64,000 nucleotides of DNA from Zeimonas arvi (GCF_008039575.1 NZ_VDUY01000002.1:552105-616104), one strand, 5' to 3'. Positions 19,225 to 30,142 are shown, numbered from the stretch's first letter. Program-made: numbers and translations. Notes: generated by a model from the letters alone, not told the origin.

Positions 19225-19801
19225 TGCCGGACCCCTCGCCGCCCGGGCCGGGCGAGAAGCGCTGCCGCTCGCGCTCGACCAGCTGCGCGAATTCGTCGCG
19301 CCGCATGAAGGAAGCCTTGGGCCCGCGGCGCTTGCGTGGCTTGTCCTCGGGTTTCCAGTGCAGCTTCACGTACTCGGCCAGCCACTCGGCCATCTTGGCC
19401 GGCATCGGCACCCGGTCGACCCGCTCGCCGCCGTCCATCCAGCGGCCCGCCTCGTCGTAGCTCAGCGTGACTGCGATCGCGACCGGCTCCCCTGCCTCGC
19501 CGATCACGCCCGAGATGTCCTCGGGCAGGCGCCAGCGGACCATGATCGACGGTTCGCCGCTGCTCAGGTTCAGGTAGTAGCCGTCGGCCTCGTCCACGAA
19601 GATCTCGAGCGGCAGCGTGTCGGGGGCCTCCGGTTCGGCCGGTTCCACTGCGGCCAGCCGCCACTGGGTGATGGCCCAGCGCCCGCCGACCGATTCCGCG
19701 ACGAAGCGCGCCCTGACCGGGATCGCATCGACCCAGTGCAGGGGCACCGCGTCCCCAGCCGGCTCGGTGTCCCGCGGCAGGCGATAGTCGTGCTCGCTCA
19801 A
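19217..19801 (-). CDS. DUF3305 protein, formate dehydrogenase locus
   Basis: A 194-residue protein of the DUF3305 type: [43 protein letters not shown] and a basic C-terminal region [19 protein letters not shown]. No signal peptide or membrane segment. It is the first gene of the minus-strand FDH operon and faces moaA across 60 bp, so the cofactor and enzyme arms share one intergenic control region. The function is unknown. Confidence 0.85.
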   Translation of the reverse strand: MSEHDYRLPRDTEPAGDAVPLHWVDAIPVRARFVAESVGGRWAITQWRLAAVEPAEPEAPDTLPLEIFVDEADGYYLNLSSGEPSIMVRWRLPEDISGVIGEAGEPVAIAVTLSYDEAGRWMDGGERVDRVPMPAKMAEWLAEYVKLHWKPEDKPRKRRGPKASFMRRDEFAQLVERERQRFSPGPGGEGSGNG

Positions 19802-19861
19802 TGTGTTCTCCGTGTCGATGCGGGCGGCTTGTTAACATGCAAGGATAGCAACCGCAACGTC

Positions 19862-20965
<1,104 letters not shown>

Positions 20966-20970
20966 GCCCG

Positions 20971-21870
20971 ATGCCGCCCGCCCCGGCGCAGCACCTTCGC
21001 CCCACGCTCGTCGACGAGCCCCGGCCGACCACCTTCGACGTCGACGCGGTCAACGAGCGCGGCGAGACCGTGCCCACCGCGATCGCCGGCGAGCATCCGC
21101 TCACGCTCTATCTCGACAAGCGCGAACTGGTCACGCTGATGACGCTGGGCGCGGCGCCGGCCCACCTCGCCCTCGGCTACCTGCGCAACCAGCGGATCCT
21201 CGCCGGCATCGACGAGATCGCCTCGGTGCAGGTCGACTGGGAGACCGATTCGGTGGCGATCACCTCGCGCTCGCTGGCCGAGCGCGGCATCGCGATCTGG
21301 GACGACGCCGAACGCAGCGAGCCCCTGAACGAACGGTTGGGCCGCCGCACGGTGACCACCGGCTGCGGCCAGGGCACGGTGTTCGGCGACCTGATGGACG
21401 AACTGGATCGGATCAGCCTGCCGGCCGGCCGCCAGCTGACCGAGGAGACGCTCTACACCGTCATGGAGCGAGTGCGCAGGCACGAGTCCATCTACAAGGT
21501 GGCCGGCGCGGTGCACGGCTGCGCGCTGTGCTCGAACGCCGGCGACGACCGCGGCGAGATCCTCCGCTTCGTGGAAGACGTGGGCCGCCACAACGCGGTC
21601 GATGCGATCGCCGGCTGGATGTGGCTCGAGGGCGTGGCCGGCGACGACAAGATCTTCTACACCACCGGGCGGCTCACCTCCGAGATGGTCATCAAGTGCG
21701 CACAGATGGGGATTCCCTTCCTGCTGTCGCGCTCGGGCCTCACGCAGATGGGCTGGGACATCGCGCGCCGGATCGGCATCACGATGATCGGCCGCTGCCA
21801 GGGCAGGCACTACCTGCTGTTCACCGGCCGCGAGCGCTTCCTGCGCCTGCCGGTCACCGACTTCGCATGA
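20971..21870 (+). CDS. fdhD: Formate dehydrogenase sulfurtransferase FdhD
   Basis: FdhD moves sulfur from IscS to the Mo-bis-MGD of formate dehydrogenase, which is needed for activity. The 299-residue protein shows the FdhD core HGCALCSNAGD (a CxxC pair), EDVGRHNAVDAIAGW and TGRLTSEMVIKCAQMGIPF, and the ending GITMIGRCQG. It lies 5 bp after moaA and overlaps mobA by 4 bp, so it is in one transcript with the cofactor genes. Its presence predicts that the FDH here is the bis-MGD type. Confidence 0.96.
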   Translation: MPPAPAQHLRPTLVDEPRPTTFDVDAVNERGETVPTAIAGEHPLTLYLDKRELVTLMTLGAAPAHLALGYLRNQRILAGIDEIASVQVDWETDSVAITSRSLAERGIAIWDDAERSEPLNERLGRRTVTTGCGQGTVFGDLMDELDRISLPAGRQLTEETLYTVMERVRRHESIYKVAGAVHGCALCSNAGDDRGEILRFVEDVGRHNAVDAIAGWMWLEGVAGDDKIFYTTGRLTSEMVIKCAQMGIPFLLSRSGLTQMGWDIARRIGITMIGRCQGRHYLLFTGRERFLRLPVTDFA

Positions 21871-22502
21871 CCCGCCTGCCCGACGAGACCCGGGCGCTCG
21901 TGACCGGACTGGTGCTGGCCGGCGGCCTGGGCCGCCGGATGAGCGCCGACGGCGCCGGCGTCGACAAGGGGCTGGCCCTGCTGGGCGGACGGCCGATGAT
22001 CGCCCACGTCATCGGCCGGCTGGCGCCGCAGGTGGGCGCGCTGCTGATCAACGCCAACCGCAATGCCGATCGCTACGCGGCCTTCGGTCACCCGGTGATC
22101 CCCGATGCCATCGAGGGCTACGCGGGACCGCTGGCCGGCCTGCACGCCGGCATGCGGGCCGCGGCCACGCCCTGGATCGTGACCGCGCCCTGCGACTCCC
22201 CTTTCCTGCCGGAAGACCTGGTCGCGCGGCTCTGGCATGCGCTGCAGGGCGCACCCGGGGGCCCCGCCCAGCTGGCGGTCGCCCGCACCCGGGACGGCCA
22301 GGCGCATCCGGTCTTCGCGCTGGCGGAATGCTCGCTGCTGGCGAACCTCGAGGCCTTCCTGGCGAGCGGCCGCCGAAAGATCGACGCCTGGTACGCGCCC
22401 CTGCGCGTGGTGGAGGTCGACTTCCCCGACGAAGCCTCCTTCCGGAACATCAACACGCAGGAAGAACTGCGGCAGAACGAATCGCCGCCCGCCCGAGACT
22501 GA
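21867..22502 (+). CDS. mobA: Molybdenum cofactor guanylyltransferase MobA
   Basis: Adds GMP to molybdopterin to make the MGD form used by formate dehydrogenase. The 211-residue protein starts with the nucleotide-binding loop VLAGGLGRRM (about 17-25), followed by DKGLALLGGRPM and the metal/substrate segment TAPCDSPFLP; the C terminus NINTQEEL is also typical. The ATG overlaps the fdhD stop (ATGA). Confidence 0.95.
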   Translation: MTRLPDETRALVTGLVLAGGLGRRMSADGAGVDKGLALLGGRPMIAHVIGRLAPQVGALLINANRNADRYAAFGHPVIPDAIEGYAGPLAGLHAGMRAAATPWIVTAPCDSPFLPEDLVARLWHALQGAPGGPAQLAVARTRDGQAHPVFALAECSLLANLEAFLASGRRKIDAWYAPLRVVEVDFPDEASFRNINTQEELRQNESPPARD

Positions 22503-22510
22503 ACGCCGCC

Positions 22511-23806
22511 ATGACGACCGAATCGCGCACCCTTCCCGACCACGGCATGTCGCTGGCCGAGGCCATCAGCTGCCTGTCCGACTACGACCCGCGGGCGCTG
22601 CCGGTCTCCAGGGTGCGCGAGATCGTCGAGCGGGTGGTGGCGCCGGTCGAAGCGGTCGAGCGGGTGGCGATCCGCTCCGCGCTCGACCGCATCCTCGCCG
22701 AAGACCTGGTCTCGCCGATCGACGTGCCCTCGCACGACAACTCGGCCATGGACGGCTACGCGGTGCGCGCCGCGGATCTTGCGGCCGACGCACCGACCCG
22801 CCTGCGCGTGGCCGGCACCGCGCTCGCCGGCGCGCCTTTCACCGGGCGCGCGGGTCCCGGCGAGGCGGTACGGGTGATGACCGGCGCGGTGATCCCCGAC
22901 GGCTTCGACACGGTCGTGATCCAGGAAGTGGTCAGGGTCGAGGGCGACCAGGTCGAGATTCCGGCCGGCCAGCAGGCAGGCCAGAACCGCCGGCTGCGCG
23001 GGGAAGACCTTGCCTGCGGCAAGCCCGCGCTGCGCGCAGGCAAGCGAATCGCGCCGGCCGACCTGGGCCTGATGGCCTCGCTGGGTTTCGCCGAGGTGCC
23101 GGTGCGACGCAGGCTGCGCGTGGCCTTCTTCTCCACCGGCGACGAGTTGCGCTCGGTCGGCGAACCCCTGGCGCCGGGCGAGGTCTACGACAGCAACCGC
23201 TACACGATCTGGGGCATGCTGACCCGGCTCGGCGTCGAGGTGATCGACATGGGCGTGGTGCGCGACGACCCCGAGTCGCTCGAGCGCGCGGTACGGATCG
23301 CCGCCGAATCGGCCGACGCGATCGTGTCCTCGGGCGGCGTGTCGGTCGGCGAGGCCGACTTCACCAGGCAGGTGATGAACAAGCTCGGCGACATTGCGTT
23401 CTGGACGATCGCGATGCGGCCGGGCCGCCCGATGGCCTTCGGCAAGATCGGCAGCGCCGCCTATTTCGGACTGCCCGGCAATCCGGTGGCGGTCATGATC
23501 ACCTTCTACTTCTTCGCCCGCGAGGCGCTGCTGCGGATGATGGGCGCCGAGCACGAAGCGCTGCCCTTCGTGCGCGCCCGCTCCCAGACCGCCTTCCGCA
23601 AGCGTCCGGGCCGCACCGAGTACCAGCGCGCCCGCCTGTTCCGCGAGGCCGGCGGCGCGATGTCGGTGCGCAGCATCGGCAGCCAGGGCTCGGGCGTGCT
23701 GCGGTCGATGTCCGAGGCGAACTGCATCGTGGTCCTGCACCATGGGCAGGAGTCGGTGGCAGTGGGCGACGAAGTCGACTGCATTGCCTTCGACGGCCTG
23801 CTTTGA
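22511..23806 (+). CDS. moeA: Molybdopterin molybdenumtransferase MoeA
   Basis: Inserts molybdate into adenylated molybdopterin. The 431-residue protein carries VPSHDNSAMDGYAVRA (substrate loop), the domain-3 motifs FFSTGDEL, EVYDSNRYTI and SSGGVSVGEADF, and GLPGNPVAVMITF near the C-terminal domain. It lies 8 bp after mobA and ends the plus-strand cofactor cluster. The start was placed at MTTESRT since the longer frame overlaps mobA. Confidence 0.95.
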   Translation: MTTESRTLPDHGMSLAEAISCLSDYDPRALPVSRVREIVERVVAPVEAVERVAIRSALDRILAEDLVSPIDVPSHDNSAMDGYAVRAADLAADAPTRLRVAGTALAGAPFTGRAGPGEAVRVMTGAVIPDGFDTVVIQEVVRVEGDQVEIPAGQQAGQNRRLRGEDLACGKPALRAGKRIAPADLGLMASLGFAEVPVRRRLRVAFFSTGDELRSVGEPLAPGEVYDSNRYTIWGMLTRLGVEVIDMGVVRDDPESLERAVRIAAESADAIVSSGGVSVGEADFTRQVMNKLGDIAFWTIAMRPGRPMAFGKIGSAAYFGLPGNPVAVMITFYFFAREALLRMMGAEHEALPFVRARSQTAFRKRPGRTEYQRARLFREAGGAMSVRSIGSQGSGVLRSMSEANCIVVLHHGQESVAVGDEVDCIAFDGLL

Positions 23807-23877
23807 CCGAACGAACGGGCGTCGCGGACACCGCGTTCCCGCGCCGCCGGCACCGAGCACATCGAGGAGATCGCCCG

Positions 23878-24891
23878 ATGAAGGTCTTTCAGGTCGAAGG
23901 CAACTGGTCGATGGACAGCGTGAAGCTGTCCGCGCGGCCCGATCCGGTGCCCGGTCGCGGCCAGATCCGGATCGCGATGCGCGCCGCGGCGGTCAACTAC
24001 CGCGATCTGCTGGTGCCGCTGCGGGGCTACGGCCAGCGGATGAAGCCGCTGCCGCTGATCATGCTGTGCGACGGCGCGGGCGTCGTCGAGTCGGTCGGGC
24101 CGGAGGTGACCCGCTTCCGGGTCGGCGACCGCGCCTGCCCGATGTACTTCCAGACCTGGGCCTCGGGCGCGCCCGACAACCGGAAGTTCGAGCAGGCGCT
24201 GGGCAGCGAGGTCGACGGCACGATGGCCGAGTACATGGTGGTCGACGAGACCGCCGCCGCCGCGCCGCCTGCGCACCTGAGCGACGTCGAGGCGGCCACG
24301 CTGCCCACCGCGGCGCTGACCGCCTGGCGCGCGCTGGTGACCGAGGGCCGCATCCGCGCGGGCGACACCGTGCTGGTGCAGGGCACCGGCGGCGTGGCGC
24401 TCTTCGCGATCCAGATCGCCAGGATGCACGGCGCGCGCGTGATCGTCACCTCGTCCGCCGACGCCAAGCTGGCGCGCGCCCGCCAACTGGGCGCCGACGA
24501 AGGGATCAACTACACCGAGGTGCCCGAATGGGGCCGCCGCGCCCGCGAGATCGCGGGCGGCGAAGGCGTGGACCACGTGATCGAGCTGGGCGGCCAGCAC
24601 ACCCTCGCGCAGTCGCTGCGCGCGGTGCGCACCGGCGGCACGATCAGCCTGATCGGCGTGCTTTCCGGCGGCACGCTGGCCGCGCCGCTCGGCCAGGTCG
24701 TCACCCGGCACATCCGGATGCAGGGCATCACCGTGGGCAACACCGACGATTTCGAGGCGATGTCGCGGGCCATGGCGCAGCACCGCCTGAAGCCGGTGGT
24801 CGACCGCGAGTTCGCCTTCGAGGAACTGCTGTCCGCGCTCGAGCACCTGCGCTCGGGCCGGCACTTCGGAAAGGTCGCGATCCGCTTCTGA
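23878..24891 (+). CDS. NAD(P)-dependent alcohol dehydrogenase family protein
   Basis: A 337-residue MDR-superfamily oxidoreductase. The N-terminal GroES-like domain includes AVNYRDLLV and LCDGAGVVESVG; the Rossmann domain has VLVQGTGGVALFAIQIA (about 168-184). The catalytic zinc cysteine common in ADH I is not evident, so it is closer to quinone-oxidoreductase/medium-chain reductases. The substrate is unknown. It begins 71 bp after moeA and may be part of the same transcript, but nothing links it to formate metabolism. Confidence 0.85.
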   Translation: MKVFQVEGNWSMDSVKLSARPDPVPGRGQIRIAMRAAAVNYRDLLVPLRGYGQRMKPLPLIMLCDGAGVVESVGPEVTRFRVGDRACPMYFQTWASGAPDNRKFEQALGSEVDGTMAEYMVVDETAAAAPPAHLSDVEAATLPTAALTAWRALVTEGRIRAGDTVLVQGTGGVALFAIQIARMHGARVIVTSSADAKLARARQLGADEGINYTEVPEWGRRAREIAGGEGVDHVIELGGQHTLAQSLRAVRTGGTISLIGVLSGGTLAAPLGQVVTRHIRMQGITVGNTDDFEAMSRAMAQHRLKPVVDREFAFEELLSALEHLRSGRHFGKVAIRF

Positions 24892-24980
24892 TCGACCGCC
24901 CCGCTGACGCGAGGCGCACCCGCCGGTCCGGCAGGTTAGGATGCTTCCCCGAGGCGCTGACGCCGATCGAAGAACGGAAC

Positions 24981-25535
24981 ATGATCGACCGAATCCCGAC
25001 GACGCTTCAATTCGCGGCCCGGCTGGCCGCCGCCTGCGGCCTGCTGGTCGCCGTCGCCGCGCAGCCGGCCCATGCCCAGCCGAGGCCCGGCGCGCCCGGC
25101 GGCCCGCCCTTCCTGACCGCCCCGCTGGAGTCGCTGGTCGCGCGGCCGGCCTCGGAAGGCTCTTCGGAAACGGCCCCCGGCTCCCGCCCGGAGCCCGGAC
25201 GCGGCGACGCGGACCGCACGCCCGAGCGGGTCATCCAGACCGGGCGGATCGCCTACTACGGCCGCAAGTTCGCCGGCCGGCGCACGGCCAGCGGCGAGCG
25301 CTTCGACCCCGAGGCGATGACGATGGCTCACCGCACCCTGCCCTTCGGCACCCGGGTGCGGGTCACCAATATCGAGAACGGCAAGAGCGTGATCGTTCGC
25401 GTGAACGACCGCGGCCCCTCGACCCGGGGCCGGATCGGCGATGTGTCTCAGGCCGCGGCGGAGCAGCTGGAAATGATGCAGGCCGGCGTGATCGACGCTC
25501 GGCTCGAGGTGCTGCGGGTCCGGACCGTGCGCTGA
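24981..25535 (+). CDS. RlpA-like septal ring protein (double-psi beta-barrel)
   Basis: A 184-residue secreted protein. It has a Sec signal peptide (about 1-32, ending AQPAHA), a Pro/Gly-rich linker, and an RlpA-like DPBB domain at about 88-180 (GRIAYYGRKFAGRRTASGE, MAHRTLPFGTRVRVTN, VRVNDRGPSTRGRIGDVS). RlpA proteins are lytic transglycosylases acting on naked glycan strands; this one lacks the SPOR domain, so septal targeting is doubtful. Convergent with the RraA-like gene, 18 bp apart. Confidence 0.88.
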   Translation: MIDRIPTTLQFAARLAAACGLLVAVAAQPAHAQPRPGAPGGPPFLTAPLESLVARPASEGSSETAPGSRPEPGRGDADRTPERVIQTGRIAYYGRKFAGRRTASGERFDPEAMTMAHRTLPFGTRVRVTNIENGKSVIVRVNDRGPSTRGRIGDVSQAAAEQLEMMQAGVIDARLEVLRVRTVR

Positions 25536-25553
25536 ACGCGCGTCGCCACCGGC

Positions 25554-26081
25554 TCAGACTGGGTGCAGCGCCCGGTCGGCGATCACCACGCCGTCCGCAT
25601 CCGCATAGCACCAGTCGCCGGGGGCGATCTTCACGCCGCAGATCTCCACGGACACCTCGCGCTCGCCGCTGCCGCGGCGGTCGCTGCGCCGCGGATGCGC
25701 GGCCAGCGCCCGCACGCCGAGCCGGCAGGCGTCGATCTCGGCGGTGTCACGCACGCAGCCGTCGACCAGCACGCCGGCCCAGCCATTCTTCTCGGCCAGC
25801 ACCGCCAGGTTGCCCCCCAGCAGCGCGCAGCGCAGGCTGCCGCCGCCGTCGACGACCAGCACGCGGCCCTGGCCGGGCGTCTCGAGGGCCTTGCGCACCA
25901 TCGAGTTGTCGTCGTCGCAGCGCACGGTGGCCACCGGGCCGGCGAAGCGCGCGTGCCGGCCCCAGGCGCGGAACGCCGGCGGAAGGACGCGCAATTCGCC
26001 GGTGGCCAGCAGCGGCTCGTTGTCGTCACACAGGTCGGTGGTGGCAAAGGCCGGCGTGGCGGCCTGCGGGATGTCGGTCAT
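25554..26081 (-). CDS. RraA-like protein
   Basis: A 175-residue member of the RraA / HMG-aldolase family. RraA inhibits RNase E in E. coli; related proteins are class II aldolases for 4-hydroxy-4-methyl-2-oxoglutarate. The signature EDNS-like [29 protein letters not shown] and [14 protein letters not shown] with the metal-site Arg-Asp pair are all present. The second ATG (MTDIPQA) was chosen since it has GGAG 6 bp upstream; the first ATG lies 12 bp before. It follows the CsoR-family gene by 39 bp on the same strand and may be co-transcribed. Sequence resembles true RraA, but the two activities cannot be told apart by eye. Confidence 0.8.
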   Translation of the reverse strand: MTDIPQAATPAFATTDLCDDNEPLLATGELRVLPPAFRAWGRHARFAGPVATVRCDDDNSMVRKALETPGQGRVLVVDGGGSLRCALLGGNLAVLAEKNGWAGVLVDGCVRDTAEIDACRLGVRALAAHPRRSDRRGSGEREVSVEICGVKIAPGDWCYADADGVVIADRALHPV

Positions 26082-26120
26082 GCGGGGCTCCATACGATCT
26101 GGATCGGGTCCCGCATTCTC

Positions 26121-26444
26121 TCAGCCGTACTTGCCCAGCAGCGTGCCCACGATGCGCAGCTTCTCGGCCGTCTCGTCGTCCAGGCCTTCGCCATCGGCGA
26201 GCTCCTGCTCCAGATAGCAGACGGTCATCCGGAAGAACGCTGCGTCGAGCGCCTTGCGGGCCGCGCTCAGCTGCTGGGCGACCGGCATGCAGCCTTCGCC
26301 CTCCTCGATCATTCGCATCACGCCGCGCAGCTGTCCTTCGACGCGACGCAGGCGGCGCAGGACATCCTTGCGTCCCTCGCCGTGCGCCAGCGCGCCCTCG
26401 GGCGCCCGGCCCGCTTCGGCCTGGGAGGTATCGACTTCGGGCAT
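26121..26444 (-). CDS. CsoR/FrmR-family transcriptional repressor
   Basis: All-helical tetrameric repressor family. The 107-residue protein has the core DVLRRLRRVEGQLRGVMRMI then CMPVAQQLSAARKALDAAFF. The conserved first Cys is Cys52. At the site of the family His, 25 residues on, there is Tyr77; the preceding residue is Cys76; and the last ligand site is Glu81. The Cu (C-H-C), Ni and formaldehyde patterns are thus not met. A two-Cys redox or persulfide sensor is a reasonable guess. It sits at the end of the pump operon it probably controls, whose promoter carries a C-tract operator (31370-31385). Confidence 0.85.
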   Translation of the reverse strand: MPEVDTSQAEAGRAPEGALAHGEGRKDVLRRLRRVEGQLRGVMRMIEEGEGCMPVAQQLSAARKALDAAFFRMTVCYLEQELADGEGLDDETAEKLRIVGTLLGKYG

Positions 26445-26538
26445 TGCCAGACTCCTGTCAGGCGCCCGCGACCGGAGCGATCGCGGCCACCGGTTCGGGT
26501 TGCAGCAGGCTGCGGTTGCGCAGGCCGCGGCCCGATTC

Positions 26539-26796
26539 TCAACGGCTGCAGGCCGCGCCACCCTCGCCGCTGGGCATCTTGAAGACACGGCGCAGCAGGG
26601 TCTCGAGCGGACACAGACGGGTGAAGCCGCTCTGGAACAGGTTCAGACCGACGAAGGCGGTCAGCCAGAGGAAGTTCGGGCTGACGAAGACCGGGCTGCC
26701 CCGCACGCCCAGACCCAGCGAGAGCAGGACCATCGCGCCGGCGAAGATGCGGATGAAGCGCTCGGTGGTCATCATCGGACGTTGGACTTCGGACAT
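26539..26796 (-). CDS. DUF2892 (YgaP-like) inner membrane protein
   Basis: An 85-residue protein with two membrane helices (about 14-30 and 37-54) and the hallmark GLNLFQSGFTRLCPLETLL. The same domain is fused to rhodanese in YgaP, and stand-alone copies go with sulfur-handling genes, so a link to sulfane sulfur or thiols is possible. The second ATG (MSEVQ) is preferred because AAGGAG lies 7 bp upstream of it. It lies 27 bp after the RND gene and 94 bp before the CsoR-family gene. A C-terminal ACSR holds one more Cys. Confidence 0.87.
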   Translation of the reverse strand: MSEVQRPMMTTERFIRIFAGAMVLLSLGLGVRGSPVFVSPNFLWLTAFVGLNLFQSGFTRLCPLETLLRRVFKMPSGEGGAACSR

Positions 26797-26823
26797 TTTC
26801 ATGCTCCTTTCGAATGGGCCTTC

Positions 26824-29800
26824 TCAGGCCGCCCTGGATGCCGGCTTGCGCCAGACGATGTAGTAAAGGACCGGAATCACGACGAGCGTGAGCAGCGTCG
26901 AGACCAGGATCCCGAAGATCAGCGAGACCGCGAGGCCGCTGAAGATCGGGTCGTCGAGAATGAAGAAGGCGCCGAGCATCGCGGCCAGCGCGGTCAGCAG
27001 GATCGGTTGCGCGCGCACCGCGGCCGAGCGCACGACCGCATCGGCGAAGGGCACGCCACGCGCGGTCTCGAGCTGGATGAAGTCGACCAGCAGGATCGAG
27101 TTGCGCACGATGATGCCGGCCAACGCGATCATCCCGATCATCGAGGTCGCGGTGAACTGCGCGCCGAGCAGCGCGTGGCCCGGCATCACGCCGATGATGG
27201 TCAGCGGGATCGGCGCCATGATGATCAGCGGCGTCAGGTAAGAGCGGAACTGCGCCACCACCAGCAGGTAGATCAGGACCAGGCCCACGCCATAGGCCAG
27301 GCCCATGTCGCGGAAGGTCTCCCAGGTGATCTGCCACTCGCCGTCCCACTTCAGTGAATAGCCGCGCAGCGTGTCCTGCGGCTGTGCGAAGAAGTGTTCG
27401 CCCAGCTCGCCGGTGCCCGGCAGAGCGGCCTCCGCGAGCTTGCCGCGCAAGGCGAACATGCCGTAGAGCGGGCTGTCGATCCGGTTGCCGGCCACCGCCG
27501 CCATGTCGCCGAACACGTAGGTGACCGGCACCAGATCCTTGTGCATGATCGGCATCTCGCGGCCGGTCTCGACCACATCGACCAGCTCGGAGAGCGGCAC
27601 CATTCGGCCGTCGGCCGCGGCCACCGGCATCGCCAGCACCGAAGCCAGCGCGCCGCGCGAGGTCTCGGGCAGCTGCAGCCGCACCGGCATCGGATCGATC
27701 GCGTCGGGCGCGCGCATCCAGGTGGCGTCGTGGCCGGAGAGCGCCGCGCGCGCCGCCAGCGCCACGCTGGAATCGGCGATGCCCAGCGTGGCCGCGCGGC
27801 TGCGCTTGACCACCAACTGCAGCTTGGGCGCGGGCTGCTCGAGCGAGGTGTCGATCGCGACGATGCCCGGCACTTCCCGGAAGGCCGACTCGATCCGGCG
27901 CGCCAGCTCGGCGCGGCCTGCGTCGTCGGGGCCGTAGACCTCGGCCACGATCGGCGACATGACCGGCGGCCCGGGCGGCACCTCGACCAGCTTGATCCGC
28001 GCGCGATGGGGCGCCGCGATCTTCTCCAGTTCCGGCAGCAGGCGAGTGGCAATCGCGTGGCTCTGCTCCGTGCGCGCCTCCTTGCCGACCAACGTGATCT
28101 GCAGGTCGCCCTGCTCGGCCAGCGAGCGCATGTCGTACTGGCGCACCAGGCCGTTGAAGGTGATCGGCGAGGCCGTGCCGGCATAGCCCTGCACGTGCGT
28201 CACCTCGGGCGCGCCGGCGAGTTTCTGCGCCAGCTCGACCAGCACCGCGCTGGTGGTCTCCACCGAGGTGCCGGCCGGCATGTCGACCACCACCTGGAAC
28301 TCCGACTTGTTGTCGAAGGGCAGCATCTTCAGGATCACCGCCTGCAAGGGCACCAGCGCCACCGCGCCGACCAGGCCGACGATCACCAGCAGGCCCAGCA
28401 GCAGCCGTCCGGCCGCCGCGCCGGGACGGGTCACGAAGCGCGCCAGCAGGCCGCCGAATCCGCGCTCGAGCATCGTGGCCACCTTGCCGTGATGCGCCGC
28501 CCCGCCCGACTTCATCAGCTTGAGCGACAGCCAGGGCGTCACGATGAAGGCGATCGCCAGCGACAGCATCATGCCCATCGACGCGTTGATCGGGATGGGG
28601 CTCATGTAGGGGCCCATGAGGCCGCTCACGAAGGCCATCGGCAACAGCGCCGCGATCACGGTCAGCGTGGCCAGGATGGTGGGGCCGCCGACCTCGTCGA
28701 CCGCGATCGGGATGATCTTCGACAGCGGCGCGCCCGGCTCGAGCGCGCGGTGGCGATGGATGTTCTCCACCACCACGATGGCGTCGTCGACCAGGATGCC
28801 GATCGAGAAGATCAGCGCGAACAGCGACACCCGGTTCAGCGTGAAGCCCCAGGCCCAGGACGCGAACAGCGTGGCGGTGAGCGTCAGGATCACGGCGGCG
28901 CCCACGATCACCGCCTCGCGCAAGCCGAGCGCCAGCCCCACCAGCAGGATGACCGAAGCGGTCGCGAAGGCCAGCTTGCGCATCAGCTGCGACGCCTTCT
29001 GCGCGGCGGTCTCGCCGTAGTTGCGGGTGACCGTGTGCGCGACGTCGGAAGGCACCACCGCGTCGACCAGCGCCGCGAAGCGCGCCTCCAGCCCCCTGGC
29101 GACGTCGACCGCGTTCTCGCCCGGCTTCTTGGTGACCGCGATCGTGACCGCCGGGTGCACGCTGCCTTCGGACGGCATGTGCCAGACATAGCGCGAGGCC
29201 GGCGCCGGCCCGGCCTCGACCGTGGCCACGTCGCGCAGGTAGACCGGACGGCCGTCGCGCGCGCCAACGACCAGCGAGGAGACGTCGTCGGCCGAGCGCA
29301 GGAAGTCGCCGGTCTGGACCTGGATGGCACCGCCATCGTGCAGCAACGTCCCCGCCGGCATCGACACGTTCACGCCCTGCAGGCGAGCCGCCAGGCGCTC
29401 GACCGCGATGCCCGCGCTGCGCATCCGGCCCGCGTCGAGCAACACCCGCACCGCGCGCTCGGGCGCGCCGTGCAGCATCACGTCGCGGGTGCCGGGCACC
29501 CGCTTGAGCTCCTGCTCGACCGAGCGGGCGACGCGCGCCAGCTCGTCCGCGGGACGGGCGTCTTCCGTCCAGAGGGTCACGCTCCAGATCGGCACGTCGT
29601 CGATGCCCATCGGGCGAACCAGGGGCTCGCCGACGCCCAGCCCCTGCGGCAGCCAGTCGGAGTGCGCCTCGAGCGTGTCGAACAGGCGCACCAGCGCCTC
29701 GGTGCGCGGCACGCCCACCTCGTACTGGATGGTGACCAACGCGCCGTCGGGGCGCGACACCGAGTAGACGTGCTCGATGCCGGCGATCCGCGACAGAACC

Positions 29801-30129
29801 CGTTCGGCGGGCGTGGCCACCAGCCGCTCCACGTCGCGCGCCGAGGCGCCCGGGAACGGAATGCTGACGGTGGCCATCGTCACGTCGATCTGCGGCTCTT
29901 CCTCGCGCGGCGTGACCAGCACCGCGAAGATGCCGATGAGCATCAGCACGATCGCGATCAGCGGGGTCAGCGCGTGATTCTGGAAGAAGCCGGCCAGGCG
30001 GCCGGAAACGCCGAGCCGGGTCGCCTGCCCGTCGGCCGTCGCCTTCTCGCGGTCGGCCGCCGCGTGGCCGGTCGATTGCAGACCGACCGCTTTCGGCTCG
30101 CGAGCTTCGTGGACCACCGGTTCGCCCAT
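26824..30129 (-). CDS. RND efflux transporter permease
   Basis: A 1101-residue inner-membrane pump of the hydrophobe/amphiphile efflux type. A polar N-terminal extension of about 45 residues precedes the first helix (LTPLIAIVLMLIGIFAVLVTP); typical 12-helix layout with two large periplasmic loops follows. The proton-relay pair is present in SIGILVDDAIVVVENIHRH, and the periplasmic start PREEEPQIDVTMATVSIPFPG is family-like. The substrate is not evident; lack of the CusA Met set argues against Cu/Ag. It is 13 bp after the adaptor gene. No outer membrane TolC partner is encoded nearby. Confidence 0.93.
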   Translation of the reverse strand: MGEPVVHEAREPKAVGLQSTGHAAADREKATADGQATRLGVSGRLAGFFQNHALTPLIAIVLMLIGIFAVLVTPREEEPQIDVTMATVSIPFPGASARDVERLVATPAERVLSRIAGIEHVYSVSRPDGALVTIQYEVGVPRTEALVRLFDTLEAHSDWLPQGLGVGEPLVRPMGIDDVPIWSVTLWTEDARPADELARVARSVEQELKRVPGTRDVMLHGAPERAVRVLLDAGRMRSAGIAVERLAARLQGVNVSMPAGTLLHDGGAIQVQTGDFLRSADDVSSLVVGARDGRPVYLRDVATVEAGPAPASRYVWHMPSEGSVHPAVTIAVTKKPGENAVDVARGLEARFAALVDAVVPSDVAHTVTRNYGETAAQKASQLMRKLAFATASVILLVGLALGLREAVIVGAAVILTLTATLFASWAWGFTLNRVSLFALIFSIGILVDDAIVVVENIHRHRALEPGAPLSKIIPIAVDEVGGPTILATLTVIAALLPMAFVSGLMGPYMSPIPINASMGMMLSLAIAFIVTPWLSLKLMKSGGAAHHGKVATMLERGFGGLLARFVTRPGAAAGRLLLGLLVIVGLVGAVALVPLQAVILKMLPFDNKSEFQVVVDMPAGTSVETTSAVLVELAQKLAGAPEVTHVQGYAGTASPITFNGLVRQYDMRSLAEQGDLQITLVGKEARTEQSHAIATRLLPELEKIAAPHRARIKLVEVPPGPPVMSPIVAEVYGPDDAGRAELARRIESAFREVPGIVAIDTSLEQPAPKLQLVVKRSRAATLGIADSSVALAARAALSGHDATWMRAPDAIDPMPVRLQLPETSRGALASVLAMPVAAADGRMVPLSELVDVVETGREMPIMHKDLVPVTYVFGDMAAVAGNRIDSPLYGMFALRGKLAEAALPGTGELGEHFFAQPQDTLRGYSLKWDGEWQITWETFRDMGLAYGVGLVLIYLLVVAQFRSYLTPLIIMAPIPLTIIGVMPGHALLGAQFTATSMIGMIALAGIIVRNSILLVDFIQLETARGVPFADAVVRSAAVRAQPILLTALAAMLGAFFILDDPIFSGLAVSLIFGILVSTLLTLVVIPVLYYIVWRKPASRAA

Positions 30130-30142
30130 GTCGGCCTCCCGC

